A DNA stretch of 14,815 nucleotides from contig CAZCWX010000081.1 of assembly GCA_964502465.1 (NCBI GenBank), positions 1 through 14,815 of the forward strand, read 5' to 3'. Position 1 is the first letter of the stretch. The number at the start of each line of letters is the position of its first letter. The notes under the pieces are model-generated. The model was not told where the DNA came from. It made no database searches and saw only the letters and a program-made list of their open reading frames with translations. The DNA is from CAZCWX01 sp964502465 (lineage in GTDB: Bacteria; Desulfobacterota; Binatia; Bin18). Below, piece by piece: positions 7,709 to 13,880 of the stretch. Made by a program: the position numbers and the translations under genes.

Positions 7709-8215
7709 TTATGGCTGCACCCCAGCCTGTTCGAAGAGTTTCACCAGTTCACTATTCCCCTTTTTTTGGGCGATGGTCATGGCCGTCGAGCCATCCAAGG
7801 CTTTCAGATTGCCATCTGCCCCTTTTGCTAAGAGCGCCTGCACCACTGAGATGCGATCCTCTTCGGCTGCCCACATCAAAGCGGTCTTGCCCATGGTATC
7901 GATGGCGTTGGGGTCGGCCTCGTTGTCAAGCAGCGTTGTCACAATCTCGGTGTGACCGTTTGTCGCTGCCCAGATTAAAGCGGTCTTGCCCTCATCGCCT
8001 GTCACATTGGCATCCATACCTGCGGTCAAAAACAATCCAACAACCTGGGAATCGCCATTCATGGCCGCCTGGATAAACGTCTCAGGACTCCAGCGCACGC
8101 CCATTTCTCCAACCAGCTTTTCCCGAGCTTCATCCTGAGGGCTTTTTTGACACCCCGCTGTCACCATCAAAAGGCCCAAAGCCAGTACCTGACCAATACG
8201 TCTCCTTCTCATCAT
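7709..8215 (-). CDS. Ankyrin-repeat lipoprotein
   Basis: This is a predicted periplasm-facing lipoprotein of 168 residues. I choose the ATG at 8215 because GGAGG lies just upstream; a second ATG follows immediately, and an upstream frame to 8245 adds 10 residues without support. A tetra-Arg n-region and a hydrophobic stretch lead to the lipobox TAGC, giving Cys22 as the lipidated residue. Four ankyrin repeats follow, starting at about residues 44, 76, 110 and 143. The middle two are the most canonical: GKTALIWAATNGHTEIVTTL and GKTALMWAAEEDRISVVQAL. Ankyrin repeats mediate protein-protein contacts; the partner is unknown. The gene is first in the minus-strand run that includes the channel, which suggests it could bind the channel's periplasmic domain, but that is inference. 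It is divergent from the two-domain Usp gene, with about 230 bp between starts. It looks complete. Confidence 0.9.
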   Translation of the reverse strand: MMRRRRIGQVLALGLLMVTAGCQKSPQDEAREKLVGEMGVRWSPETFIQAAMNGDSQVVGLFLTAGMDANVTGDEGKTALIWAATNGHTEIVTTLLDNEADPNAIDTMGKTALMWAAEEDRISVVQALLAKGADGNLKALDGSTAMTIAQKKGNSELVKLFEQAGVQP

Positions 8216-8446
8216 CGTACTCCTCCTTCCCGTAAGAAGACTCACTTCCGTCTCGCACGCTTATAGCCAACAGTCTGGCAGAAATCCACTATTGTCCTGA
8301 CACCGGGACCTTTTCCACTCCTTTGGCTCGTTCGGTCAACGGGGCGGAACCCAGTACCGTATCTACTGGCAGAGTTGCAATGCCTCTCCGTCTAGAGGTA
8401 AGAATTGATATGAGAGAAGGGCAATCGACACAAACGGAGGATTTGT

Positions 8447-9352
8447 ATGAGCCAGCTCAAGCGAATCATTGTGGGTCACGACCTGCGAGCGGGTGGCGAG
8501 ATCGCCGTCCAATCAGCAGTGAGTCTCGCCCGTCGTTGTGGTGCGACAGTGAAACTCGTGCACGTTGTAGAACCCTATCATTTCTATCAGCGGGTCTCCC
8601 ACCCTTTAACCCCACCATATGCAGTAGAAGAGATCGCGCAAAAAGTTGGGGAAAAATTAGAGGCTGTGACAAAAAGTCCGGAACTCGTCCCTGTGCGCGT
8701 CGAATACGAGGTACGCACTGGCAAGCCGTTTGTCGAACTCATCATTGCTCGCCGGGCCTGGCAGGCAGATCTGCTCATAGTCGGTAGTCCTTCTGGAGGA
8801 GCCGAGCACTTTCTCGGCAGCACCGCCGAGCGGGTCGTGCGCAAAGCGCTGGTCCCCGTCTTGGTCGCTAAGAAACCGTTCACGGCTGACAGTAAAGTGG
8901 TCGTGGTCCCGACAGACTTCTCTCCCAGTGCGAAAAAAGCGGCAGAAGAAGCGCTCTCGCTGGCCGAAAGCTTTGGTGGACAGGTGTGCTTTTTTCACGC
9001 TTTGGATCTGTCGTATGTCTACGCATCCGCCTACGGCGTCGAGATGGCGCCCATCCCTCCGACCCCTTTGATCACCCCCGAGGACATTGAAGGCGAATGG
9101 CAAGCGTTCTTTGCGAGTCTGTCATCCCTCAACAACGTCACGTGGGAAAAACATGCTCGCGAGGGTCGGGCAGCCACAGCCATTATTCAGTACGCAGAGG
9201 ACAAACACGCTGACGTGATTGTGATGGGCACCCATGGGCATGGCGGCCTTGCCCATATGCTTTTGGGAAGTGTCGCCGAACAGGTAGTGCGGACTGCACC
9301 GTGCCCAGTCATGACCGTTCGACCCGACGCCTTCACCTTTGAGTTGCCGTAA
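8447..9352 (+). CDS. Tandem-domain universal stress protein
   Basis: This 301-residue cytosolic protein consists of two UspA domains in tandem. Domain 1 (about 1-145) starts KRIIVGHDLRAGGE and ends with IVGSPSGGAEHFLGSTAERV. Domain 2 (about 146-301) starts KVVVVPTDFSPSAKKA and ends with VMGTHGHGGLAHMLLGSVAE, then CPVMTVRP. Both C-termini keep the G-x2-G-x9-G-S type ATP-binding motif, in contrast to the nearby single-domain Usp. Proteins of this type bind ATP and support survival under energy, oxidative or DNA-damage stress. The ATG is preceded by GGAGG about 6 nt upstream. The gene is transcribed alone, divergent from the ankyrin lipoprotein gene; a CCTCT/AGAGG inverted repeat (about 8383-8398) in the shared upstream region could be an operator but is short. 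A G/C hairpin follows the stop. No damage is seen. Confidence 0.94.
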   Translation: MSQLKRIIVGHDLRAGGEIAVQSAVSLARRCGATVKLVHVVEPYHFYQRVSHPLTPPYAVEEIAQKVGEKLEAVTKSPELVPVRVEYEVRTGKPFVELIIARRAWQADLLIVGSPSGGAEHFLGSTAERVVRKALVPVLVAKKPFTADSKVVVVPTDFSPSAKKAAEEALSLAESFGGQVCFFHALDLSYVYASAYGVEMAPIPPTPLITPEDIEGEWQAFFASLSSLNNVTWEKHAREGRAATAIIQYAEDKHADVIVMGTHGHGGLAHMLLGSVAEQVVRTAPCPVMTVRPDAFTFELP

Positions 9353-9368
9353 GCATGGGCCGATGAGA

Positions 9369-9397
9369 GGGGGAATGGGAATGCCCCACCAGCCCCC
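9369..9397 (+). terminator. Possible terminator hairpin after the tandem Usp gene
   Basis: GGGGG (9369-9373) and CCCCC (9393-9397) pair outside an inner TGGG (9376-9379) / CCCA (9385-9388) stem with a 5-nt loop, 17 bp after the stop codon. There is no T-run after it, so it is a weak candidate for an intrinsic terminator. Confidence 0.35.
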
Positions 9398-9642
9398 ACT
9401 ACGCTCGTTCGCCGAGAGAAAAGACCCGGCGATTCTTCACGACTGGCCGCAACACATAGAGGCATTGATGACAGCCGCAAAGCGGTGGGAATCGGCGTCG
9501 GAAAATGTACAGGAAAGCGCTTGAATGCCAATGAAATAGAAACAGTAACGATAGAGAATGTCAGACTCTGCAAAGACCAAATCTTGCAAGCGCTCGTTTC
9601 GCAAAGCACTTACGGCTGGACGTCGGTAGGTGTTTGTAAGAA

Positions 9643-9719
9643 CAGGTTCCGTTCGAGCAGGCTCAGAGTCGAATACGTAAGCCGAGATCAAGCTCGCTAT
9701 ATGGGAGAACAGGAACCTG
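9643..9719. repeat. Long-loop inverted repeat, possible degenerate repeat copy
   Basis: CAGGTTCC (9643-9650) and GGAACCTG (9712-9719) are a perfect 8-bp inverted pair. With one bulged A the stem extends by GTTC/GAAC. Inside lies CCGTTCG-AG-CAGGCTCAG-AGTCGAA (about 9649-9673), whose blocks occur in the same order in the reverse complement of the element at 91-150, minus its internal hairpins. It may be a decayed repeat or a small non-autonomous element. Confidence 0.35.
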
Positions 9720-9926
9720 CGAGACGCCACAGTGCGCCCTCTTTAACTCCACAAGTCCTAATCGAGAAAGAAAGGCGAAGTCCTGACTGACGTTCTTAAT
9801 ATCTCGCCCGACTCTTTCAGCCAGTTCCCGTCCTGGCTCGTTACATAGTAGCGGTATCGCCTTGTATGGTATTGTTGAGGTAGTTGCGCAGAGAAGCCAG
9901 CGTGCGTTGACGAGAGATCATCACGG

Positions 9927-10220
9927 ATGTACGACATTGAGTATATAGAAACAGCGATTGCGGACTTACAGTGGTTCAAGAAGTATGAACAAAACCAAAT
10001 CCTTGACGGGATTGACCAGCGATTACGCTATCAACCAACCGTAGAAACACGAAATCGAAAGCGATTGCGACCGAATACCACAGCTGCTTGGGAACTTCGC
10101 ATTGGCAATTTTCGTGTCCTCTACGATGTTGATGCTCAGGTTGGCATTGTCGAGATCAAACGCATTGGAGAAAAGCGTAGTAATGAATTTTTCTTTCGAG
10201 GGCACAAGGGGGACCTATGA
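9927..10220 (+). CDS. RelE/ParE-family toxin of a type II toxin-antitoxin pair
   Basis: This 97-residue protein has the compact RelE/ParE fold pattern: an N-terminal strand YDIEYIETAIADLQWF, a helix with FKKYEQNQILDGIDQRL, the typical middle ETRNRKRLRPN, and the paired strands AAWELRIGNFRVLYDVD and VGIVEIKRIGEKRSN. Members are either mRNA interferases cleaving at the ribosome or gyrase poisons; the sequence does not tell me which. The gene overlaps the next one by 4 nt (ATGA at 10217-10220), which points to coupled translation. The upstream Shine-Dalgarno is weak: GAGAG is about 12 nt from the ATG. In most such loci the antitoxin is a Phd/YefM, RHH or HTH protein; here the partner is of another type, so the pairing is unusual. 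The length and conserved segments look complete, so the toxin is probably functional. Confidence 0.85.
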   Translation: MYDIEYIETAIADLQWFKKYEQNQILDGIDQRLRYQPTVETRNRKRLRPNTTAAWELRIGNFRVLYDVDAQVGIVEIKRIGEKRSNEFFFRGHKGDL

Positions 10221-10561
10221 TGACATGGAATTATCGTGTCTTCCGAGAAGAAGATGGTGATTATGTGATTCGTGAAGTCTTCTATGAAGAAGACGGATCA
10301 ATTATCAGCTGCACGGCAGACGCGGTTGAGCCTGTCGGCAGTACGCTTGAAGAACTGGCCCAGAGCATTGAAGACTTCAAAACAGCACTGGCTCTACCAG
10401 TTCTTACCTTGAAAGATATACCCGAGTCATCACCTGCGCTCGAAAAGCAGAAAAATGGGAAAACCATCTCCCATGAACAGCTTCGCAGCCAGCTTGGGCT
10501 CAACGACTCCCAAGAACGTTCAGAGACTTCATCGCAAACACGCAGCAAAAAGGCCTCGTAA
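10217..10561 (+). CDS. Small acidic protein, putative antitoxin partner of the RelE-like toxin
   Basis: This 114-residue protein begins MTWNYRVFREEDGDYVIREV, a pattern I recognise from short hypothetical proteins that have an N-terminal beta-sheet and a conserved 'TLEELAQSIEDF' helix. No biochemical role is known to me. The start overlaps the toxin stop by 4 nt, with GGGGG a few bases upstream, so the two are translationally coupled; a second ATG follows directly. The N-terminal domain (1-65) is acidic. The C-terminal tail (about 80-114) is polar and basic, and includes GKTISHEQLRSQLGL. That segment resembles the C-terminal toxin-binding helices of Phd- and YefM-like antitoxins, which suggests neutralisation by wrapping the toxin; this is inference. 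The 3' end overlaps the convergent HTH remnant by 33 bp. Alternatively it is an unrelated passenger and the true antitoxin is elsewhere. Confidence 0.7.
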   Translation: MMTWNYRVFREEDGDYVIREVFYEEDGSIISCTADAVEPVGSTLEELAQSIEDFKTALALPVLTLKDIPESSPALEKQKNGKTISHEQLRSQLGLNDSQERSETSSQTRSKKAS

Positions 10562-10804
10562 GCTGTTGCGATCAGAAAAGACACATCGCTTACGAACACG
10601 CCTTGAGAGTTCAACCTGCACCTCAAGCCGCTCCCAGTCAGTACGCAACGCCTTGCGATGGCGCTCTTTCTGCTCTCCTTCACTCTCTATCAGCCCCAGG
10701 GTTTCGAGCGCTTTGATATCAGCAAGGACGTTTTTGAGATCTTGTCCTGCAAGGCGGGCCAACTCCCGAACGGAAGAAGGCTGCTGCCGCCGGATCAGGC
10801 GGAA
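10529..10804 (-). pseudogene. Truncated winged-helix regulator (HVO_A0114-like antitoxin/MarR-type HTH)
   Basis: The frame has a readable HTH segment, RRQQPSSVRELARLAG followed by QDLKNVLADIKALETLGLIE, and ends its recognisable part at DWERLEVQVEL. This matches the HTH plus wing of HVO_A0114/TumA-type DNA-binding proteins, which often act as antitoxins. The open frame begins after a TAA at 10805-10807 and has no ATG; the only usual start is TTG at 10762, inside the recognition region. The N-terminus therefore appears lost, at the point where the preceding GH172 gene ends (stop 10795-10797). About 25 extra residues follow the usual C-terminus. It faces the toxin pair, so it may be the remains of another toxin-antitoxin module. 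Call as a remnant; a short functional product from TTG cannot be excluded. Confidence 0.6.
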
Positions 10805-12039
10805 TTATTGTGTCCTTCCGGTGAGCGAGAAGGACACCGTAGGCGTTGCAAAGTTTCCTCGAACCGCCCCGCATAGAAAAGCTCGCCAATGTGAGCGATA
10901 CGGTACACCTCAGGACTCGGGAGCGTCTTTAACGCTTCGCGAGCAGCCGCAAAGAACGCCGTGCGCGCTTCTTCATAGATTGCCGGCAGCGGCGGCCGTA
11001 AGGCGGCACGCCCAGGCAACCCAGGAAAAGGCGCATGAGGTTCGGTTTGATACCAGTATGCCACCGACGCGTACTCGTTGGCGAAATTGTTGGCGTGGCC
11101 GTGCTCGACGGTCCAGCGTAAAGCTTGCGTGAACCGGATGGGATCGTGGATGAACCAGCGATACGCCCCAACCAGGCCGTTATAGTCCGGCAATTCAACG
11201 AGATGGAACCCGTGGTACGGACCCGCGTACTCGCGAGTGGGGCAGGCCCCGGCACCGAAGATCTCTTCTGTGCCTGTGCCATGGATCGAGGGCGGCCAGG
11301 ACTCACCATCGACAAAAACCATGTCATCCCCCTCCCCGTACCATCCACCGGCAACGTTGTTGATCTCAAGCAGCAGCCCAACCATCTGGCCAGCGCCAGC
11401 GGCATCGAGGGCAACGTAGTTGTGCGCTCCGTCAAGGTTCACTCCCCTATGTAACTGGACATTCGGCTGTGGCCCGACCGCTACGGTTGGCTTCTCCTGC
11501 CGCCACTGCGCGTGGAAACGCAACGCGTCATCAGGCAACGGCTGCTCGTAGGTCTCATAATCAATATGATACCACAGGGCGGGAAGCGCGCCGCCCAATG
11601 GCTGCTCGCCGCGCTGCTCAAGGGTGATACGCGCACCTGTGGCAAACGGCATGGGGAAATAGGCATGCAGTCCATGTGACGAGCCAAAGCCTGGGTTGAC
11701 CACAGTCAGTGCGCTGCGCACTTGCCGGACGCGTGCATGCGCAAGGGTAAAGAAGTCACCCAGAGGGGCTTCGACAGAAGGGGTCGCCTCACCGTCCCAG
11801 TAGCAGCGAAGAATAGCATCGCGGTAGTCTGTCAACTCTGGAAAAGCCAGAGCGCAATAAAGATGAGTAATGCATCCCGGACCGTCGTGCTCCAACAAGG
11901 TCGCGGTCTCGCCTGGACGAACGACAAAGAAGTCTCGGTTGCCGCCGCGCCGATCCCACGAGGAAGCACGGCGACTGCGCGCGCCGGTGTAGGTGAAGAG
12001 TGTACGCAACGGATGGCGGTAAAGAGCGTGTTGTTCCAT
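10795..12039 (-). CDS. DUF2961 / glycoside hydrolase family 172 protein
   Basis: This 414-residue protein belongs to DUF2961, now GH172, whose characterised members act on fructofuranose- or arabinofuranose-containing glycans. Recognisable family segments in order are PGCITHLYCAL, WDGEATPSVEAPLGDFF, YFPMPFATGARI, YHIDYE, GTGTEEIFGAGACP, GLVGAYRWFIHDPIRF and HGHANNFANEYASVAYWYQ. The two Glu residues of GTGTEE (258-259) are candidates for catalysis, but I cannot fix their roles. There is no signal peptide, so it would act in the cytosol or on imported oligosaccharide. The start is uncertain: 12039 (ATG) has GGAG 14 nt upstream, GTG at 12045 has better spacing, and ATG at 12099 gives 434 residues but no ribosome site. 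The upstream aroE fragment ends at 12068, and the C-terminus overlaps the HTH remnant. The last few residues may be altered by the junction there. Confidence 0.88.
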   Translation of the reverse strand: MEQHALYRHPLRTLFTYTGARSRRASSWDRRGGNRDFFVVRPGETATLLEHDGPGCITHLYCALAFPELTDYRDAILRCYWDGEATPSVEAPLGDFFTLAHARVRQVRSALTVVNPGFGSSHGLHAYFPMPFATGARITLEQRGEQPLGGALPALWYHIDYETYEQPLPDDALRFHAQWRQEKPTVAVGPQPNVQLHRGVNLDGAHNYVALDAAGAGQMVGLLLEINNVAGGWYGEGDDMVFVDGESWPPSIHGTGTEEIFGAGACPTREYAGPYHGFHLVELPDYNGLVGAYRWFIHDPIRFTQALRWTVEHGHANNFANEYASVAYWYQTEPHAPFPGLPGRAALRPPLPAIYEEARTAFFAAAREALKTLPSPEVYRIAHIGELFYAGRFEETLQRLRCPSRSPEGHNNSA

Positions 12040-12067
12040 GATCACGATCGATGCTCCAAGGCTGGCT

Positions 12068-12319
12068 TTAGGCCAGTCGACGTATCCTTCGTGTAACATG
12101 GCTGGGAAAGGTCGCGGGAGTCAAGGCCAGCCCGGCAATGGTCGAGGCAGTGAAAGCCTTGGGGCTCACTACCCATGCGAGCGGAACCAGCACATACTCA
12201 CCAAAGAACCTTTTTTCTTGGAGCAGGGCGTTGGCCATCCCAGGCGAGCGGGCTTGTGCCACCGGGTCTGCCAGCACGCCAAGCAGTTTTGTTCGACCAG
12301 TGATGACTACAGGCGGCAT
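12068..12319 (-). pseudogene. N-terminal fragment of a shikimate dehydrogenase-like protein
   Basis: From the ATG at 12319, which has AGGAG about 8 nt upstream, the frame encodes TGRTKLLGVLADPVAQARSP, then GMANALLQEKRFFGEYVLVPL. This is the substrate-binding N-terminal domain of AroE/YdiB-type shikimate or quinate dehydrogenases; SP-x-M/x-N is the region that binds shikimate. Resemblance fades near residue 60 (AGL), then about 20 unrelated residues lead to TAA. A full protein has about 270-290 residues including an NADP-binding Rossmann domain, which is absent here. The fragment lies 45 bp downstream of the amidohydrolase gene, and the GH172 start follows directly. It is probably a deletion remnant; with intact translation signals it may still be expressed as a short, inactive peptide. 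Confidence 0.75.
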
Positions 12320-12363
12320 ATCATTCTCCTGAGACGTGCTCGCGTCTCTTCCCCTCTCCACAC

Positions 12364-13485
12364 TCAGAGACCATAAAATGCACAGGCATTGGCCCCTAAG
12401 ATTTTTTCCACAGAGGCAGTGGGTAACGTCGAGAGGAGGGTGCGCATCGTTGGCACCAGTTGCGTAAAACCTTCGGCATGCGGATAATCCGATCCGACAA
12501 AAAATTTCTCATCCCCGACAAACTGCACGATCAGTGGCAGCAGCTTTTCGCTCGGATCGGCATTTACCCAAATGTTGCGGGCCAAATACTCGCGAATCGG
12601 TCGCTTCATCTGCGAGGTGTGGCGCATGTACTGGTAACGGTACTCAAAACGCTCGATCCACTCGCCCACCCAACTGCCCATCGCTTCCACCGTAGCCACA
12701 CGCAGCGCGGGAAACCGCTCAAACACCCCGTCGTAGACCATGGTGCTCAGCGACATACGGGGATCCTGGATCACGTTCATCGAGATGAACATGAACCCCG
12801 GATTGCGATCTTGATACCAGGCGCTGCCCAAGTACTCTTTATTCCCCGCCGGGTGAATGCTGACCGCCAAATTGAGGTCCTGTGCGGTCGCCCATATCAC
12901 ATCATAATCGGGATGCCCGAAGCTTTTTCCGTGCACCGGCGCGGAGCCGACCATGACCGAGCGTCCGCCTAATTTTGCTACGCGCTGCATCTCCTGCACC
13001 GCCAGGGCTGGGTCACGCAGCGAGATGTGGGCCGCCGGAAAGAGGCGGTCGAGATGCCCCGCACACACCTCAAACGCCCAGGTGTTGTATGCCTGACAAT
13101 GCGCTGCCGCGAGCTGTGGGTCGCGCACCTCGCCTTCCCACAACAACCCGAGCGTGGGGAAAAGCACCTGATAATCGATCCCTTCAGCCTCTAAGAACTG
13201 CACCCGCTTGTCCATGTTCTGCCAGTCTGCACTCACAATCAGCGAGCGATCGAACTCGTTGAGCGCCTGCCCCGCTTCTTTCTGGCCGTGGCCGACGATG
13301 ATACTCAGCATCTCCTCGGTCTCACTGCCCAGATGCATGGGCTTTCCGTCCACGAGCAGCCGCTGCTTGCCGGTGAGCGGGTCGTTCACGATGCACATCG
13401 CGCGTTCCCGGTACGCTGGATCGATGTAGCGGAGAAACACATCAAGCGGTTCAATAAAGTGACTGTCGCCGTCGACGATTGGCAT
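12364..13485 (-). CDS. Amidohydrolase-2 family metal-dependent hydrolase/decarboxylase
   Basis: This 373-residue protein of the amidohydrolase-2 group (ACMSD, LigW and related TIM-barrel enzymes) probably hydrolyses or decarboxylates a small aromatic or related acid; the substrate cannot be read from sequence. I start at 13485 because GGAGAG lies about 5 nt upstream; a further ATG at 13545 adds 20 residues without support. The N-terminal metal motif reads VDGDSHFIE, so Asp stands where the first His of the classical HxH occurs, as in many members of this subfamily. Later barrel motifs include DYQVLFPTLGLLW, LAVSIHPAG with a metal-type His, FPALRVATVEA and FVGSDYPHAEG with the catalytic-type Asp. 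The C-terminus KILGANACAFYGL is typical and complete. It heads the minus-strand run with the aroE fragment and the GH172 gene, which could once have been an operon for catabolism of a plant or aromatic compound. Confidence 0.9.
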   Translation of the reverse strand: MPIVDGDSHFIEPLDVFLRYIDPAYRERAMCIVNDPLTGKQRLLVDGKPMHLGSETEEMLSIIVGHGQKEAGQALNEFDRSLIVSADWQNMDKRVQFLEAEGIDYQVLFPTLGLLWEGEVRDPQLAAAHCQAYNTWAFEVCAGHLDRLFPAAHISLRDPALAVQEMQRVAKLGGRSVMVGSAPVHGKSFGHPDYDVIWATAQDLNLAVSIHPAGNKEYLGSAWYQDRNPGFMFISMNVIQDPRMSLSTMVYDGVFERFPALRVATVEAMGSWVGEWIERFEYRYQYMRHTSQMKRPIREYLARNIWVNADPSEKLLPLIVQFVGDEKFFVGSDYPHAEGFTQLVPTMRTLLSTLPTASVEKILGANACAFYGL

Positions 13486-13582
13486 ACGCTCTCCTTCCTG
13501 CTTGTTCCAAGCCGCGAAAACCTGATCTGAAAGCAGGTGGAGCATAGGGGACTCGAAGCAAAAAGTGAAGGTCGGCGCGCGC

Positions 13583-13705
13583 GCTGATTGGCGTACCAGG
13601 TGGTACTGCGCCAGGCATTATGTGGCTGTCGAGGGCAACCCCAAGTATTTGGCGGTGTACGAAATGAATGACGCGCGTATTCCGAAGAGTCCAAAATGGG
13701 ATTAG
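13583..13705 (+). pseudogene. Decayed C-terminus of a small ABM/DUF4286-like protein
   Basis: The plus-strand frame ending at TAG (13703-13705) reads ARHYVAVEGNPKYLAVYEM, then NDARIPKSPKWD. This resembles the C-terminal half of small dimeric alpha-beta barrel proteins (EthD, ABM or DUF4286-like), whose usual form is 'VPG...ARRYVAVEGSPKYLALYEL'. The preceding VPG appears in a different frame (GTACCAGGT, 13593-13601), so a frameshift separates the two parts. No start codon or N-terminal half is seen. Such genes often sit near aromatic or amidohydrolase genes, which fits the neighbour. The family call rests on a short stretch. Confidence 0.5.
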
Positions 13706-13798
13706 GCGCGGAATTCCGAGTGGACGATCAAAATCCGGTCACACCCGAGAGATGCCAAAGTCATCACCAGCCGCAGGATCTTTCCGTAAATCCAAGCC

Positions 13799-13847
13799 GT
13801 GAGGCGGCTCATGAGTGCTGCGTTTTTGCTAGCTTCTGCCGCCTCAC
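13799..13847. repeat. Perfect 10-bp inverted repeat
   Basis: GTGAGGCGGC (13799-13808) and GCCGCCTCAC (13838-13847) are exact reverse complements separated by 29 bp that include TTTTT. The repeat stands between the small-protein remnant and the hsdR remnant. It may be the terminator of a lost gene or an inverted end of a small element; no target-site duplication is evident. Confidence 0.5.
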
Positions 13848-13880
13848 ACAACTGTTTCCGCCCTTGCCATAACAAGTTGC

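Larger units (their letters stand above)
9353..9926. other. 574-bp stretch with no convincing gene
   Basis: Open frames here (for example 9339-9524 and 9485-9790, plus strand) have no family resemblance, no good ribosome sites and low-complexity or basic composition, so I read the stretch as non-coding. It contains the hairpin after the Usp gene, a long-range inverted repeat (9643-9719), and a 27-bp segment that resembles a shortened copy of the repeat at 91-150. A weak promoter-like pair, TTACAT (9841-9846) and TATGGT (9865-9870) with an 18-bp spacer, precedes the toxin gene. Confidence 0.5.

Noticed and set aside
9339..9524. 61-residue frame overlapping the end of the tandem Usp gene
   Set aside because: It begins inside the Usp gene, has no Shine-Dalgarno and includes the hairpin; the DWPQHIEALMTAAKRW stretch looks protein-like but matches nothing that I know.
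9485..9790. 101-residue plus-strand frame ahead of the toxin gene
   Set aside because: It has no family, mixed basic composition, and crosses the inverted repeat and the possible repeat copy; a minus-strand frame over the same DNA is equally unconvincing.
9841..9870. Promoter for the toxin gene (TTACAT, 18 bp, TATGGT)
   Set aside because: Both boxes match the sigma-70 consensus poorly; mentioned in the spacer description but not called as a feature.
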